Of a DNA stretch of 64,000 nt, positions 16,046-24,240 are shown one piece after another. The notes beneath the pieces are model-generated. The model ran no database searches and was not told the origin of the DNA. It saw only the letters and a program-made list of their open reading frames with translations. The translations under genes were made by a program, and so were the position numbers. Source of the DNA: UBA12014 sp029248335 (lineage in GTDB: Bacteria; Planctomycetota; Phycisphaerae; Phycisphaerales; SM1A02); the NCBI GenBank assembly GCA_029248335.1, contig JAQWJM010000001.1, positions 3,545-67,544 on the forward strand, written 5' to 3'. Position 1 is the stretch's first letter, and every line of letters starts with the position of its first letter.

Positions 16046-18271
16046 ATGTCGCATCGCTTCGGACCCGCCGGACGGCTCGGCACCTGCCTGTTGGCGCTCT
16101 TGATGTTCCTGTCCATCGGCGATCCCGCCTCGGCTCGGTCCCCCGGGGCCGACCGGACGGCCGACCGTCACGTCGCCGACGCTCGAAAGCGGACGCTCGC
16201 GGCGTGTCGTGAACGAGGCATCGAGCTGCCGCCGGACTTCATCGCGTGGATCGACGGGGATCCGACGCTCCAGGCGTCGGTCTACGGTTGTCGCGCGGAT
16301 CCACTTCCCGTTCTGCTGGGCCTGCGCTCTCTGGAGATCGACCTGGGGAAGTCGGTCGTCCGGGAGGAGCACACGCAGCTCGCCGTCGCCTTCGCGATCG
16401 CGGGTTCCTACGCATCCTCCGATCGCGAGGCGTCGGGTTGGAACGACGGCGACACCGGTCGGCCGGGCGGCGATCTTCCCGACGTCACTCCGCGTCCGGC
16501 GCTCGTGCTCGAATGCCCGGGGGATCCTCGGATCCCGGTGGACACCGCGGATCCCGGGCGTGACCTCGACGTCCATGATCACGTGATCAACTTCCTCGAA
16601 GATCACCCTCCGATCGAGGTGGAGATCGAGGTCAGGGAACTTCCGCCGCTCGAGTACGACGATCGCGGAATCGCGAAACCGCGCGGCAAGCCCGTCAAGG
16701 TCCGCAGGACGGTCGAGCGAGGACTCGTCGGCGCCGACGTCATCGCATCAGCCGCGCTGCAGGCGGAGTTCAACGCCTACCTCGCGGCCAACGGGCATCC
16801 CGAAGTCGTCCTCGAATGCGGCGACCGGGTCGTCCATCGAGCATCGACCGCGGCGGTCCGCGACAAGGCGCTCCGGGCCTCGATCAAGGCGGCGCACGAT
16901 CTCTTCCACGACGCGTACCGTGCGAAGGGTCGCATGCCGCGGGAACGGGACGCGTCACCGACCCCGAGCGAATCGATGGCGTGGTTCATCCGGAATCATC
17001 GTCACGACTTCTCGGGAACGGATCGGGTCTGGCCGCGATTTCCGATCGACGCACCGTGGCCGGTGCTGATGATGCTCGCCGCCGACGACCAGCCGCTCCG
17101 GGAGCGGGAGGACATCTGGATCAAGTACCGGGACGACGGCGAGTTCAGGACCTACGGCGAGTACATCGGCGGGATCGCCCAGCAGTTCGACATGCAGTCG
17201 GCCCGGCGGGTCGCGCCGTTGCCCTTCAGCTACGGATCGATCCAGATGATGTGGAAGGACGGGGGCGTCTGCGGCACCATGGGGAACATCGGCGCCCGGA
17301 CCCATCGGATCTGCGGGGTTCCGGCGTCCACCGCGGGCCAGCCCGGCCACTGCGCGATCGTCTTCATGGAGCAGGATCCGGCGACCGGTCGTTTTCGTTG
17401 TCGTGGCGGTCAATACGCGACGGGTGGTGACGAGGTCACCACGGTGCACGCCGGATGGAATTACGACGATGTCGGCGGCCGGCGTCCGATGGTGTTCCAC
17501 CAGTCGGTCGCGTGGGGGGTGAATCACGATCCCGAGGCGTTCATCGAGGCGATGGTGCTTCGGCGGGCGTGGGACGCGCTCGACGAGGTGGAACGGTCGC
17601 GTCAGTGCGTCCGCTGGATCCGGAAGGCGATGAGGCTGAACCCCTTCGCGTTGCCCTTGATCGACGGGATCATCGCGGCCGCGCCGGACGCCACGACCGC
17701 GATCGAGGTCCTCGACGAGTTCGATTCGGGCTTGGCGACGCACGCGACCCCGGAATTCGACCTCTATCGCCGAACGGTCCGGAATCTCGCTCACGAACGG
17801 ATCCTGGCGCTCCCCGCTCCGTCGACCAGAAAGGCGAACGAACGACTCCTCGAGGAACTCGATCGCCAGGGATGCGAGAACGCGAGGCTGCTGGCCCGAT
17901 GCTGGAAGGATCTGGGCGGGGAGGTCTTCCTCGAGGAATGCCGGGCGGCGTCCATCGAATACCTCGACTCGCCGGCGAGGACGAAGGTCAAGCGGTCGTC
18001 GCAGCGCTTCGCGGGCACGATCCGGGCGTGGGGACGGTCGATCAAGTCGGGCCGGCAGCGAAAGGTGTGGGCACAGTCGCTGCTCGAGTCCTTCGCGGGT
18101 CGGGAGCTGCTGGTCGTCGGCCGCAAGACGTCGGTCGATCCGGCCTTCGCGGTGCTGTGCGGATTCGCAGGGCGGCCGGTGCCGACCGTCGCCGAGCTCG
18201 AAGCGGCACCCGCATCCGACTCCGTCTCGTGGTCGGACCACCCTCCGGGTCGTTTCGCGAAGGTGGATTGA
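16046..18271 (+). CDS. Secreted protein with a possible transglutaminase/papain-like Cys-His core
   Basis: A 741-residue exported protein. The ATG at 16046 follows GAGGAAAG (16034-16041) and gives a signal peptide ending near DPASA. The central region contains GGVCGTMGN with Cys409 and GQPGHCAI with His435, the order and local sequence seen in transglutaminase-like or C1-type thiol folds, followed by GWNYDDVG. The N-terminal half has a charged, beta-rich region and the C-terminal third is helical and lysine/arginine-rich. I do not recognise a named family. It may be a secreted crosslinking or peptidase-like enzyme; the catalytic third residue was not assigned. An upstream in-frame ATG at 15965 would mask the signal peptide. 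Confidence 0.7.
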   Translation: MSHRFGPAGRLGTCLLALLMFLSIGDPASARSPGADRTADRHVADARKRTLAACRERGIELPPDFIAWIDGDPTLQASVYGCRADPLPVLLGLRSLEIDLGKSVVREEHTQLAVAFAIAGSYASSDREASGWNDGDTGRPGGDLPDVTPRPALVLECPGDPRIPVDTADPGRDLDVHDHVINFLEDHPPIEVEIEVRELPPLEYDDRGIAKPRGKPVKVRRTVERGLVGADVIASAALQAEFNAYLAANGHPEVVLECGDRVVHRASTAAVRDKALRASIKAAHDLFHDAYRAKGRMPRERDASPTPSESMAWFIRNHRHDFSGTDRVWPRFPIDAPWPVLMMLAADDQPLREREDIWIKYRDDGEFRTYGEYIGGIAQQFDMQSARRVAPLPFSYGSIQMMWKDGGVCGTMGNIGARTHRICGVPASTAGQPGHCAIVFMEQDPATGRFRCRGGQYATGGDEVTTVHAGWNYDDVGGRRPMVFHQSVAWGVNHDPEAFIEAMVLRRAWDALDEVERSRQCVRWIRKAMRLNPFALPLIDGIIAAAPDATTAIEVLDEFDSGLATHATPEFDLYRRTVRNLAHERILALPAPSTRKANERLLEELDRQGCENARLLARCWKDLGGEVFLEECRAASIEYLDSPARTKVKRSSQRFAGTIRAWGRSIKSGRQRKVWAQSLLESFAGRELLVVGRKTSVDPAFAVLCGFAGRPVPTVAELEAAPASDSVSWSDHPPGRFAKVD

Positions 18272-18385
18272 AGCCGCGCTCGTGAGCATTCCGCCCGCCG
18301 GGTCGATACGGAGTGCGTTCGACCGGGCATCGCGTGATCGCCGCGGCGGGTGGTGGCGATCCAGCGGCCCGGTGCCGACCGAAGT

Positions 18386-19057
18386 TCAGAGGCCCTGGCG
18401 GGCCGCGCCGGTGTAGATCCAGACGCCCAGCCCGAGGGTGAACGCGAGATCGCCGTAGAGGGCGTGCTCGATGTCCGCGAGCAGTCCGCTTTTTCTTCGC
18501 AGGAGCGTCGCGGTGAAGATGACGCCGCCGACGACCGTGATCAGGACGGGTTCCCACCGATGCATCACGACGTGGGCGAAGCCGAAGGTCACGCCCGCGA
18601 CCACCCACATGCCGACGCCGTCGCCGAAGAGCGGTCGATAGCGATGACAGACGAAGGTCCGGAAGACGATGCCCTGCGGAACCACCGAGAAGATCGGATA
18701 GAGGACGAGGATCGCCGCCCACATCCCGGTGCGTTCGCGGGGAAGACGCAGGAACCATTCCGGTTCCATGAGCCATGCGAATCCCGCGAGCACCGGGCCG
18801 AACAGGAGGAATCGACCCAGCACGCCGGCGAGACCGGGTCGGATGCCGGCGACGCCCCAGAGCGTCCGGCGGTCGAGGTCCGGGTCGCGTCGAAGGAGGA
18901 TCAGACACGCGATCGCCGCGGCCCAGAGCACCGGGATCGGCGGCAGGTAGCTCGACGGGGTCGCCGCGACGAGCACGGGGACGATCCAGAAGAACCCGAT
19001 GAACTCCAGCCAGCGACGCGGGCCCGCCGGCGATCGGGATGTCTCGGTGTCGCTCAT
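18386..19057 (-). CDS. CPBP-family (CAAX protease-like) membrane protein lacking the glutamate pair
   Basis: A 223-residue membrane protein with about six hydrophobic helices. The layout matches CPBP glutamic-type intramembrane proteases: the usual first motif (EExxxR) appears as PQGIVFR (Gln128, Gly129, Arg133), the second as FGFAH with His162, and a last block as EHALYGDLAF (from Glu197). The catalytic glutamates are therefore replaced by Gln-Gly, so proteolysis is doubtful. The start at 19057 leaves 4 bp to the deaminase stop, indicating cotranscription. A longer frame to 19378 lies inside the deaminase gene and is rejected. Function is unknown; relatives act in prenyl-protein processing or bacteriocin immunity. 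Confidence 0.75.
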   Translation of the reverse strand: MSDTETSRSPAGPRRWLEFIGFFWIVPVLVAATPSSYLPPIPVLWAAAIACLILLRRDPDLDRRTLWGVAGIRPGLAGVLGRFLLFGPVLAGFAWLMEPEWFLRLPRERTGMWAAILVLYPIFSVVPQGIVFRTFVCHRYRPLFGDGVGMWVVAGVTFGFAHVVMHRWEPVLITVVGGVIFTATLLRRKSGLLADIEHALYGDLAFTLGLGVWIYTGAARQGL

Positions 19058-19061
19058 TCGA

Positions 19062-19541
19062 TCAGTAGTGCGTTCGATCGGGCATCGCCTGATAGGCCCG
19101 CCAGACGTCGAGCATGCCGGCGCGACCGAGTTCCGTCGAGGGAAGCGGTCGGGCGTCTCCGGGAAGGGCCAGCGCGTCGTTGATGTGACGGTCGTCGAAG
19201 CCGCCGTATTCGAGGGCGTCGTCGTGGTTGGAGGCGAACCGGATCGCCTTGACGCGGGCCCACCAGCAGGCGGCGTAGCACATCGGACAGGGTTCGCCGG
19301 TCGTGTAGACCACGCAGTCTTCGAGCACGTGGGTGCCGAGGCGGCGGGCCGCGGCCCGGATCGCCACCATCTCGGCATGGGCGGTGGGGTCGCCGTCCGC
19401 GAGCACCTGGTTCGCGCCTTCCGCGACGATCTCGCCCGCTCGGACGATCACGCAGCCGAAGGGACCACCGGCCTTCGCCTCCAGCGCGTTGAACCGTGCG
19501 AGTTCGATCGCACGCGTCATGAATGCCTGTTCGTCGGTCAT
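19062..19541 (-). CDS. Guanine deaminase-like cytidine/deoxycytidylate deaminase family protein
   Basis: A 159-residue zinc deaminase. The zinc site is His55-Ala-Glu57 and PCPMC with Cys85 and Cys88. Outside the core, WARVKAIRFASNHDDALEYGGFDD closely resembles Bacillus GuaD (156 residues) rather than tRNA deaminase TadA, so conversion of guanine to xanthine is the best guess. It would act in the cytoplasm in purine salvage. It lies 19 bp downstream of the propeller gene and 4 bp upstream of the CPBP gene on the minus strand. No functional link to these neighbours is apparent. TadA-like or broader nucleoside deaminase activity remains possible. Confidence 0.83.
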   Translation of the reverse strand: MTDEQAFMTRAIELARFNALEAKAGGPFGCVIVRAGEIVAEGANQVLADGDPTAHAEMVAIRAAARRLGTHVLEDCVVYTTGEPCPMCYAACWWARVKAIRFASNHDDALEYGGFDDRHINDALALPGDARPLPSTELGRAGMLDVWRAYQAMPDRTHY

Positions 19542-19560
19542 CGTGGGATCCGTGGCGGGT

Positions 19561-21177
19561 TCATTCGCCGGCTTCCGGAATCTCCACCAGCGTGTAGTAC
19601 GCCTCGTCGTGGAGCAGGGGCTCGCCCGCTTCGTCGCGGACGCCGTCGAGATGGAGTTCGTGCACGTATCCGGGACGGAGCGGGTCGCAGGTCAGCTCGA
19701 CGGTGAGGTTGTCGCCCGAGACCTGGGCGAGTTTCACGACGACCGGCGCGGTGTCGGTCTCCGGGCTCCCGTAGGGGGAGTGCAGGAGATAGGTGTAGCT
19801 CGACATCGAGTAGTTCGACGGTTCGCTCGCGGTCGCGGGATCGGCGGGGCGGGTGAAGGTCAGCCGGAAGCCCGTCGGCGTCGCCTCCATGCGCTGGACT
19901 TCGAACGGAATCTCGCCGGTCCATTCCAGTCGCTGCATGCCGAACGGGCGGGTTCCCTTCGAACCCCACCCCCGATTGGTCATGCCGGCCACCAGTGATC
20001 CGTCCTCACCCATCTCGACGCGGATGATGCCGCACTCGAAGCCGCTCCGGAACGGGAACACCGCACCCTGCACGTGACCGTTCACCTCTTCGGTGAAGAT
20101 CCGGTACACCGCCGCGTGGTGCTGGTCGCCCATGAACGCCTGCCCCTTGAAGAAGGGGCCGAGCGTGCCGTCCACGTCCCACACCACCTCGCCCGGACTC
20201 TGGCCGCACTTGTTGTAGGGGAACCACACCACCGGCATCTTGAAGTCCGGGATGCGTTCCGCCGCTTCGGGCATGGGGATGCCGTCCGGGATCTCGCCGG
20301 GGAAGTCGACGAGGGACTCGGGACGCTTCGTGCTCGCGATCCCCCAGGGATGACCGTGGAAGTCACCACGCTCGATGATCGACATCTTGCTCGCACCGCA
20401 CCATTCGCCCTGGTTGTCGGTGTAGTAGAGATTGCCGTCCGGTCCCATCTCGACGCCGCACGGTGAACGAAGCCCCGCGGCCTCCGCGTGCATCGCGCCG
20501 TTCTCGTCGACCCGGATCGCCCAGCCGCGCCAGTCCTTCTTGCCGAAGGGCTCGCTTCCGAAGGGGCGGTTGAGGGTGAGCCAGAGATCGCCGTTCGCGT
20601 CGAACGCCGGGCCGAAGGTGTACTCGTGGTAGTTGCCGCTGATCGCCCAGTCGTCGCACACGGTCTCGACGCGGTCGACCCGCCAGTCCTCGTCGAGGTC
20701 GACCATGCGGGAGACCTCGCCGCGCTGGGCGACGTGGACCGGTCCGTTCCAGGACCGGCCTTCCGCGATCGCCGCCCGGCGCTTCGCGTCCTCGTCGGGA
20801 TGCACCGCGAGTCCGAGCGGTTCCTGCAGGCCGTCCGCGTACTTGATGAACCGGACTCGATGCGGATCGTCGGTGGTCGCCTCGTCCTCGGGGCTGCCCG
20901 CGAGCACCGCCACGGTCGGCGCGGACTCGTAGGCGTTCTCGACGATCCAGACGTCGCCCCGCCGGGTCGCGGTCATGATCCGTCCCCCGCCGAGCGGCAG
21001 CACCGCGCCGACCTCGTGGGCCACGCCTTCCGGTTCGGGGACGTCCACCAGCCGCCAGTACGTCGACTCGTCGGCCGCGGTGGCGATCCCGCCGGTGATG
21101 GCGACGATCCCCGCCATCACGACGAGGGGGTTTCGTCCGAATCCACGTTCGGAAGTCTTCGTTCGAAGGGGTCTCAT
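19561..21177 (-). CDS. Secreted beta-propeller dehydrogenase-like protein (sorbosone/PQQ-type)
   Basis: A 538-residue exported protein. GAGGAG sits 5 bases before the ATG at 21177, and the N-terminus carries a hydrophobic signal (MAGIVAITGGIATA). Repeated motifs such as LGLAVHPDED, CGVEMGPDGNLYYTDNQGEW and GDQHHAAVYRI are those of the beta-propeller seen in soluble PQQ-dependent sugar dehydrogenases and planctomycete membrane-bound dehydrogenase-like proteins. A C-terminal region (residues about 420-538) is beta-sandwich-like. It directly follows the multiheme cytochrome gene (20-bp gap), so electrons from its oxidation reaction could pass to that cytochrome. Substrate and cofactor are unproven. 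Confidence 0.8.
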   Translation of the reverse strand: MRPLRTKTSERGFGRNPLVVMAGIVAITGGIATAADESTYWRLVDVPEPEGVAHEVGAVLPLGGGRIMTATRRGDVWIVENAYESAPTVAVLAGSPEDEATTDDPHRVRFIKYADGLQEPLGLAVHPDEDAKRRAAIAEGRSWNGPVHVAQRGEVSRMVDLDEDWRVDRVETVCDDWAISGNYHEYTFGPAFDANGDLWLTLNRPFGSEPFGKKDWRGWAIRVDENGAMHAEAAGLRSPCGVEMGPDGNLYYTDNQGEWCGASKMSIIERGDFHGHPWGIASTKRPESLVDFPGEIPDGIPMPEAAERIPDFKMPVVWFPYNKCGQSPGEVVWDVDGTLGPFFKGQAFMGDQHHAAVYRIFTEEVNGHVQGAVFPFRSGFECGIIRVEMGEDGSLVAGMTNRGWGSKGTRPFGMQRLEWTGEIPFEVQRMEATPTGFRLTFTRPADPATASEPSNYSMSSYTYLLHSPYGSPETDTAPVVVKLAQVSGDNLTVELTCDPLRPGYVHELHLDGVRDEAGEPLLHDEAYYTLVEIPEAGE

Positions 21178-21197
21178 GCGGGTCTCCTCGTGTCGAA

Positions 21198-24023
21198 TCA
21201 CCATGCCAGCTCCACGTCGAAGGCGCCTTCGAAGTCCACGTCCTCGCGTCCGACCATCTTCAGCGGGACCTTCACGACCAGTTCCTTCATCCCGCCGGGA
21301 TCCTCGCGGACGAACGAGTCGGCGCCCGACACGCGGACGGTTCGCTCGCCGTTGATCGTCCAGATCCGCTCGGTGCCCTCGCCCGCCGCGGGTTCGATCG
21401 AAGTGGCGATCGCGGCCCGCATGTAGAGGTCGCCACGCCCCGCGTCGCTTCCCACGGTGAAGCGTCGGATGAGCGTGGTGCCGCCTTCCGCGATGCGGGG
21501 GATCGGGCGTTCGGTGATTCGGACCCCGTCGAGTTCGCTGTTGAACGCCGGGCGACGGCCGTCGTCCCGCGTGACGCCGGCGAATCGCCACCCGCCGTTC
21601 CGGAGTCCGGCGGCGTCGCGGGTGTTCGGGGTCGGCCAGGCGGCGTCGCGGGTCTCCAGCATGGCGATCGCGGGACCGGCGGGCATCTGGAGGACCGAAC
21701 GTCCTTCCGGCGCCTCGAGCTGGCCGGCGCGTCCACGCCAGGTTCCTTCGGCATCCATGAAGGCGCCGCGCCAGGTCTTCGCAAGTCGGGCGTGTTCCGC
21801 GTCCCAGGCGAAGTGGAGATTCTCCGGGAGTCCCACCGCGATGGTCCGCGGGCTCACGTCCCGCATGAACGTGCCGAAGAGGATCGGTTCGTCGATGGGG
21901 ACGAGGGCGTACTCGCCGGCGTCCGGAACCACGCCTCGTGGAAGCGGCATCGACTCGCCGAGCGAGAGGTAAGAGCGGATCGCGTCGACCTGCTTGACGG
22001 GATCGCCGCCGAGGATCTCCGGGAAGATCCGCTCGGTTCCACCGTTGCCCCAGGAGGCGGTCATGCGGGTGCCGGGATTCGTCTTCTGCGGATCGAGCAG
22101 ATGCTTGCGGAACCAGCCCGGTCGGAGGCGGTCGTGCATCGTCGCGAGATCGACCGCGGGGATGCCGAGGGCGGGATGTCCGCCGACGGTGTGGCACTGC
22201 ACGCAGGACACGCCGTCGGTGCCCGTGAGGAGGTGGCCCGCGGCGACTCGTTCCTCGTCGAACTCCGGCTCCCGGCCGTCGGCCGCGATCGCGTCGGAGG
22301 CCGCGAGGTGGACCACGAGGTCCCGGGTCTGGGCGTCGCCGAAGATCGGCATCCGGGTCTTCATGTACGGCCGCACCTTGGTGCCGTCGGCGAGCACGTT
22401 CCGCAACGCCTGAAGTCGGAGCTTGTTGCCCACGCCGTCGAGCGCGGGGGGGATTCTTCCCTCGTCACCGAGTTCCGCATCGTCGTCCGAGGCGAATCGG
22501 GCCCGGGCTTCGACGGAAGGACCACCGGCGCCGGGGCGTTCGTGGCAGGCGATGCAGTCGAGCCGGGTCATCGCATGGGCCACCGCGAAATCGGCGGGAA
22601 GTGGTTCGATCATCGAACCGACGTTCGAGATGAAGTCGTCCAGCAGGGCGAGCTCCTCGGCGTCGAAGTCGTAGTCCGGGGCGGTGGCGGGGACGTCCGG
22701 CGAGAGACAGCCTCGTCCCGCGACCAGCGACGCGAGCGGCGAGGCACCCGCCGTGCCACGGGGCTGCGGCATGTCCGGAACGTGACAGGCGGTGCACCCG
22801 GTCTGCGCAAACCGCTCCGCGCCGCGCCGGGCCATCTCCGAGTCCGGCTCGAAGTCCGGCCATCCGGCATCGAGCACCACGGCGTCGCTGAAGAACGCCT
22901 CGGCGGGGACGGGTTGTCGCTCGACGCCCGGCCCGCTCCACGACAGCGAGAGTTCCTCGCCGCCCGACGCTTCGAACATTCCGATGTCGATCGCGTGTCG
23001 TCCCGCCTCGAGATCCACCGCGCCGCGTTCCGTCGCCGCACCGTGGATTCCGGGGTTCGCCACCACCGTGCGACCGTCGATCTTCAGACCGGAGCCGTCG
23101 TCGGAGGTCAGGTAGAAGTTCCAGCGACCCGACGTCGGAATCTCGATCTCGCCCGAGAGGTGCAGACCGAAGCGATCGCGGCCCGCGTAGGGCCCCACGC
23201 CGGGGACCGGCACCCGTACCGGATCGACGTCGCCGCCGACCGCGTCGATCGGCCCCATGCCGTCGAAGGCGCCGTCGAAGAACTCGAGTTGCAGGCCGGG
23301 CTTCGAGGCGGTCGTCTTCGTCATGTCGCCGCCCGCCAGCAGGAACGCGGTGATCGACTTGCTTTCATCGTCGGTGAGCGCGAGCGACGGCATCCGACCG
23401 CCGGGATGAACGGCGAGTGGATCGGCCAGGAAGTCCGCGAGTGATTCGAAGGTCCACGCGCCGGCGAGATCGTCGAATCCGAGCCCGTTTGCGGCGTCCG
23501 GGCCGTGGCAGGCGGTGCAACCGACCGATTCCCAGAGCGAGGCGCCCTGGGCGATCCGGGCGGTGGAGATCTCCATGCGGGTGGCGTCGACGGGGATCGG
23601 GCCACCCTGCTCCACGAGGTACTGGACGAGTTCCTCGACCGCGACGGCCTGTTCGGCATCGTCGAGACCGTGAAGGAGATCCGGCATGCGCAGGCCGGAT
23701 TCGGCACCGTGGCCGCGGACCCGGGTCCGGATCGCGGCGGGCGAGAGCCGGCCGCCGACGCCGTTCGCGCCGAGGATCAACGGTGCGGGCGAGACGCCCA
23801 GTCGTCGGCGGACGTCGGTCCCCGCCTCGTGGCAGGCCGTGCAGGAGGCATCCGCGGCGAGGTTCTCCGCGGCGCGTGAACGCCATTCGGTGGAGGACAC
23901 CGTCGATACCGAACCGGGATCGTCGCATCCCCCGACCGAGGCGAGGAGCGCAAGAACCGAAGCGGCTCCGAGCGTCTTCGTGGAATTCGAGGCGATCGAA
24001 TCGCCACTCGTCTTGCGTCGCAT
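21198..24023 (-). CDS. Pentaheme cytochrome c lipoprotein with PA14 domain
   Basis: A 941-residue lipoprotein with lipobox ending at Cys33 (SVGGC). Five CxxCH heme sites occur at about residues 61, 169, 410, 490 and 607 (CTACH three times, CIACH, CVQCH). Between the second and third, about residues 240-370, is a PA14-like domain (LQLEFFDGAFDG, TSGRWNFYLTSDDGSGLKIDG), which usually binds carbohydrate. The C-terminal 300 residues contain no heme motif and look beta-rich. This layout is typical of large planctomycete cytochromes. It is probably attached to a membrane facing the periplasm and passes electrons from the downstream propeller protein. ATG 24023 is used; a GTG at 24029 has GGGAG at better spacing and is a close alternative. 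Confidence 0.85.
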   Translation of the reverse strand: MRRKTSGDSIASNSTKTLGAASVLALLASVGGCDDPGSVSTVSSTEWRSRAAENLAADASCTACHEAGTDVRRRLGVSPAPLILGANGVGGRLSPAAIRTRVRGHGAESGLRMPDLLHGLDDAEQAVAVEELVQYLVEQGGPIPVDATRMEISTARIAQGASLWESVGCTACHGPDAANGLGFDDLAGAWTFESLADFLADPLAVHPGGRMPSLALTDDESKSITAFLLAGGDMTKTTASKPGLQLEFFDGAFDGMGPIDAVGGDVDPVRVPVPGVGPYAGRDRFGLHLSGEIEIPTSGRWNFYLTSDDGSGLKIDGRTVVANPGIHGAATERGAVDLEAGRHAIDIGMFEASGGEELSLSWSGPGVERQPVPAEAFFSDAVVLDAGWPDFEPDSEMARRGAERFAQTGCTACHVPDMPQPRGTAGASPLASLVAGRGCLSPDVPATAPDYDFDAEELALLDDFISNVGSMIEPLPADFAVAHAMTRLDCIACHERPGAGGPSVEARARFASDDDAELGDEGRIPPALDGVGNKLRLQALRNVLADGTKVRPYMKTRMPIFGDAQTRDLVVHLAASDAIAADGREPEFDEERVAAGHLLTGTDGVSCVQCHTVGGHPALGIPAVDLATMHDRLRPGWFRKHLLDPQKTNPGTRMTASWGNGGTERIFPEILGGDPVKQVDAIRSYLSLGESMPLPRGVVPDAGEYALVPIDEPILFGTFMRDVSPRTIAVGLPENLHFAWDAEHARLAKTWRGAFMDAEGTWRGRAGQLEAPEGRSVLQMPAGPAIAMLETRDAAWPTPNTRDAAGLRNGGWRFAGVTRDDGRRPAFNSELDGVRITERPIPRIAEGGTTLIRRFTVGSDAGRGDLYMRAAIATSIEPAAGEGTERIWTINGERTVRVSGADSFVREDPGGMKELVVKVPLKMVGREDVDFEGAFDVELAW

Positions 24024-24151
24024 CTTCACGATGTGCTCCCGAGGAGGGTTTCCGGACACCCGGATGGTAACGCTGGATCCGGAATCCACCGTCTCTCTTT
24101 TTCGCAAAGCGATTCGGCGTTGATCGATTTTTCGATGACGGGCCCCGCACG

Positions 24152-24166
24152 ACTCGCGAGGCGAGT
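24152..24166. promoter_or_regulatory. Inverted repeat in the divergent region, operator candidate
   Basis: ACTCGC and GCGAGT form a perfect 6-bp inverted repeat with a 3-bp spacer. It lies in the 217-bp divergent region between the cytochrome gene (minus) and the RND efflux operon (plus) and directly abuts TACCGT at 24166-24171, a possible -10 box. It could be a repressor site for the efflux operon. Confidence 0.3.
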
Positions 24167-24240
24167 ACCGTGCTCGGATGCCCGCGATACCAAGAGAAGG
24201 CGAACGATGCCGAACCCGGCGAGGTGGCCGTCCAGTGGAC

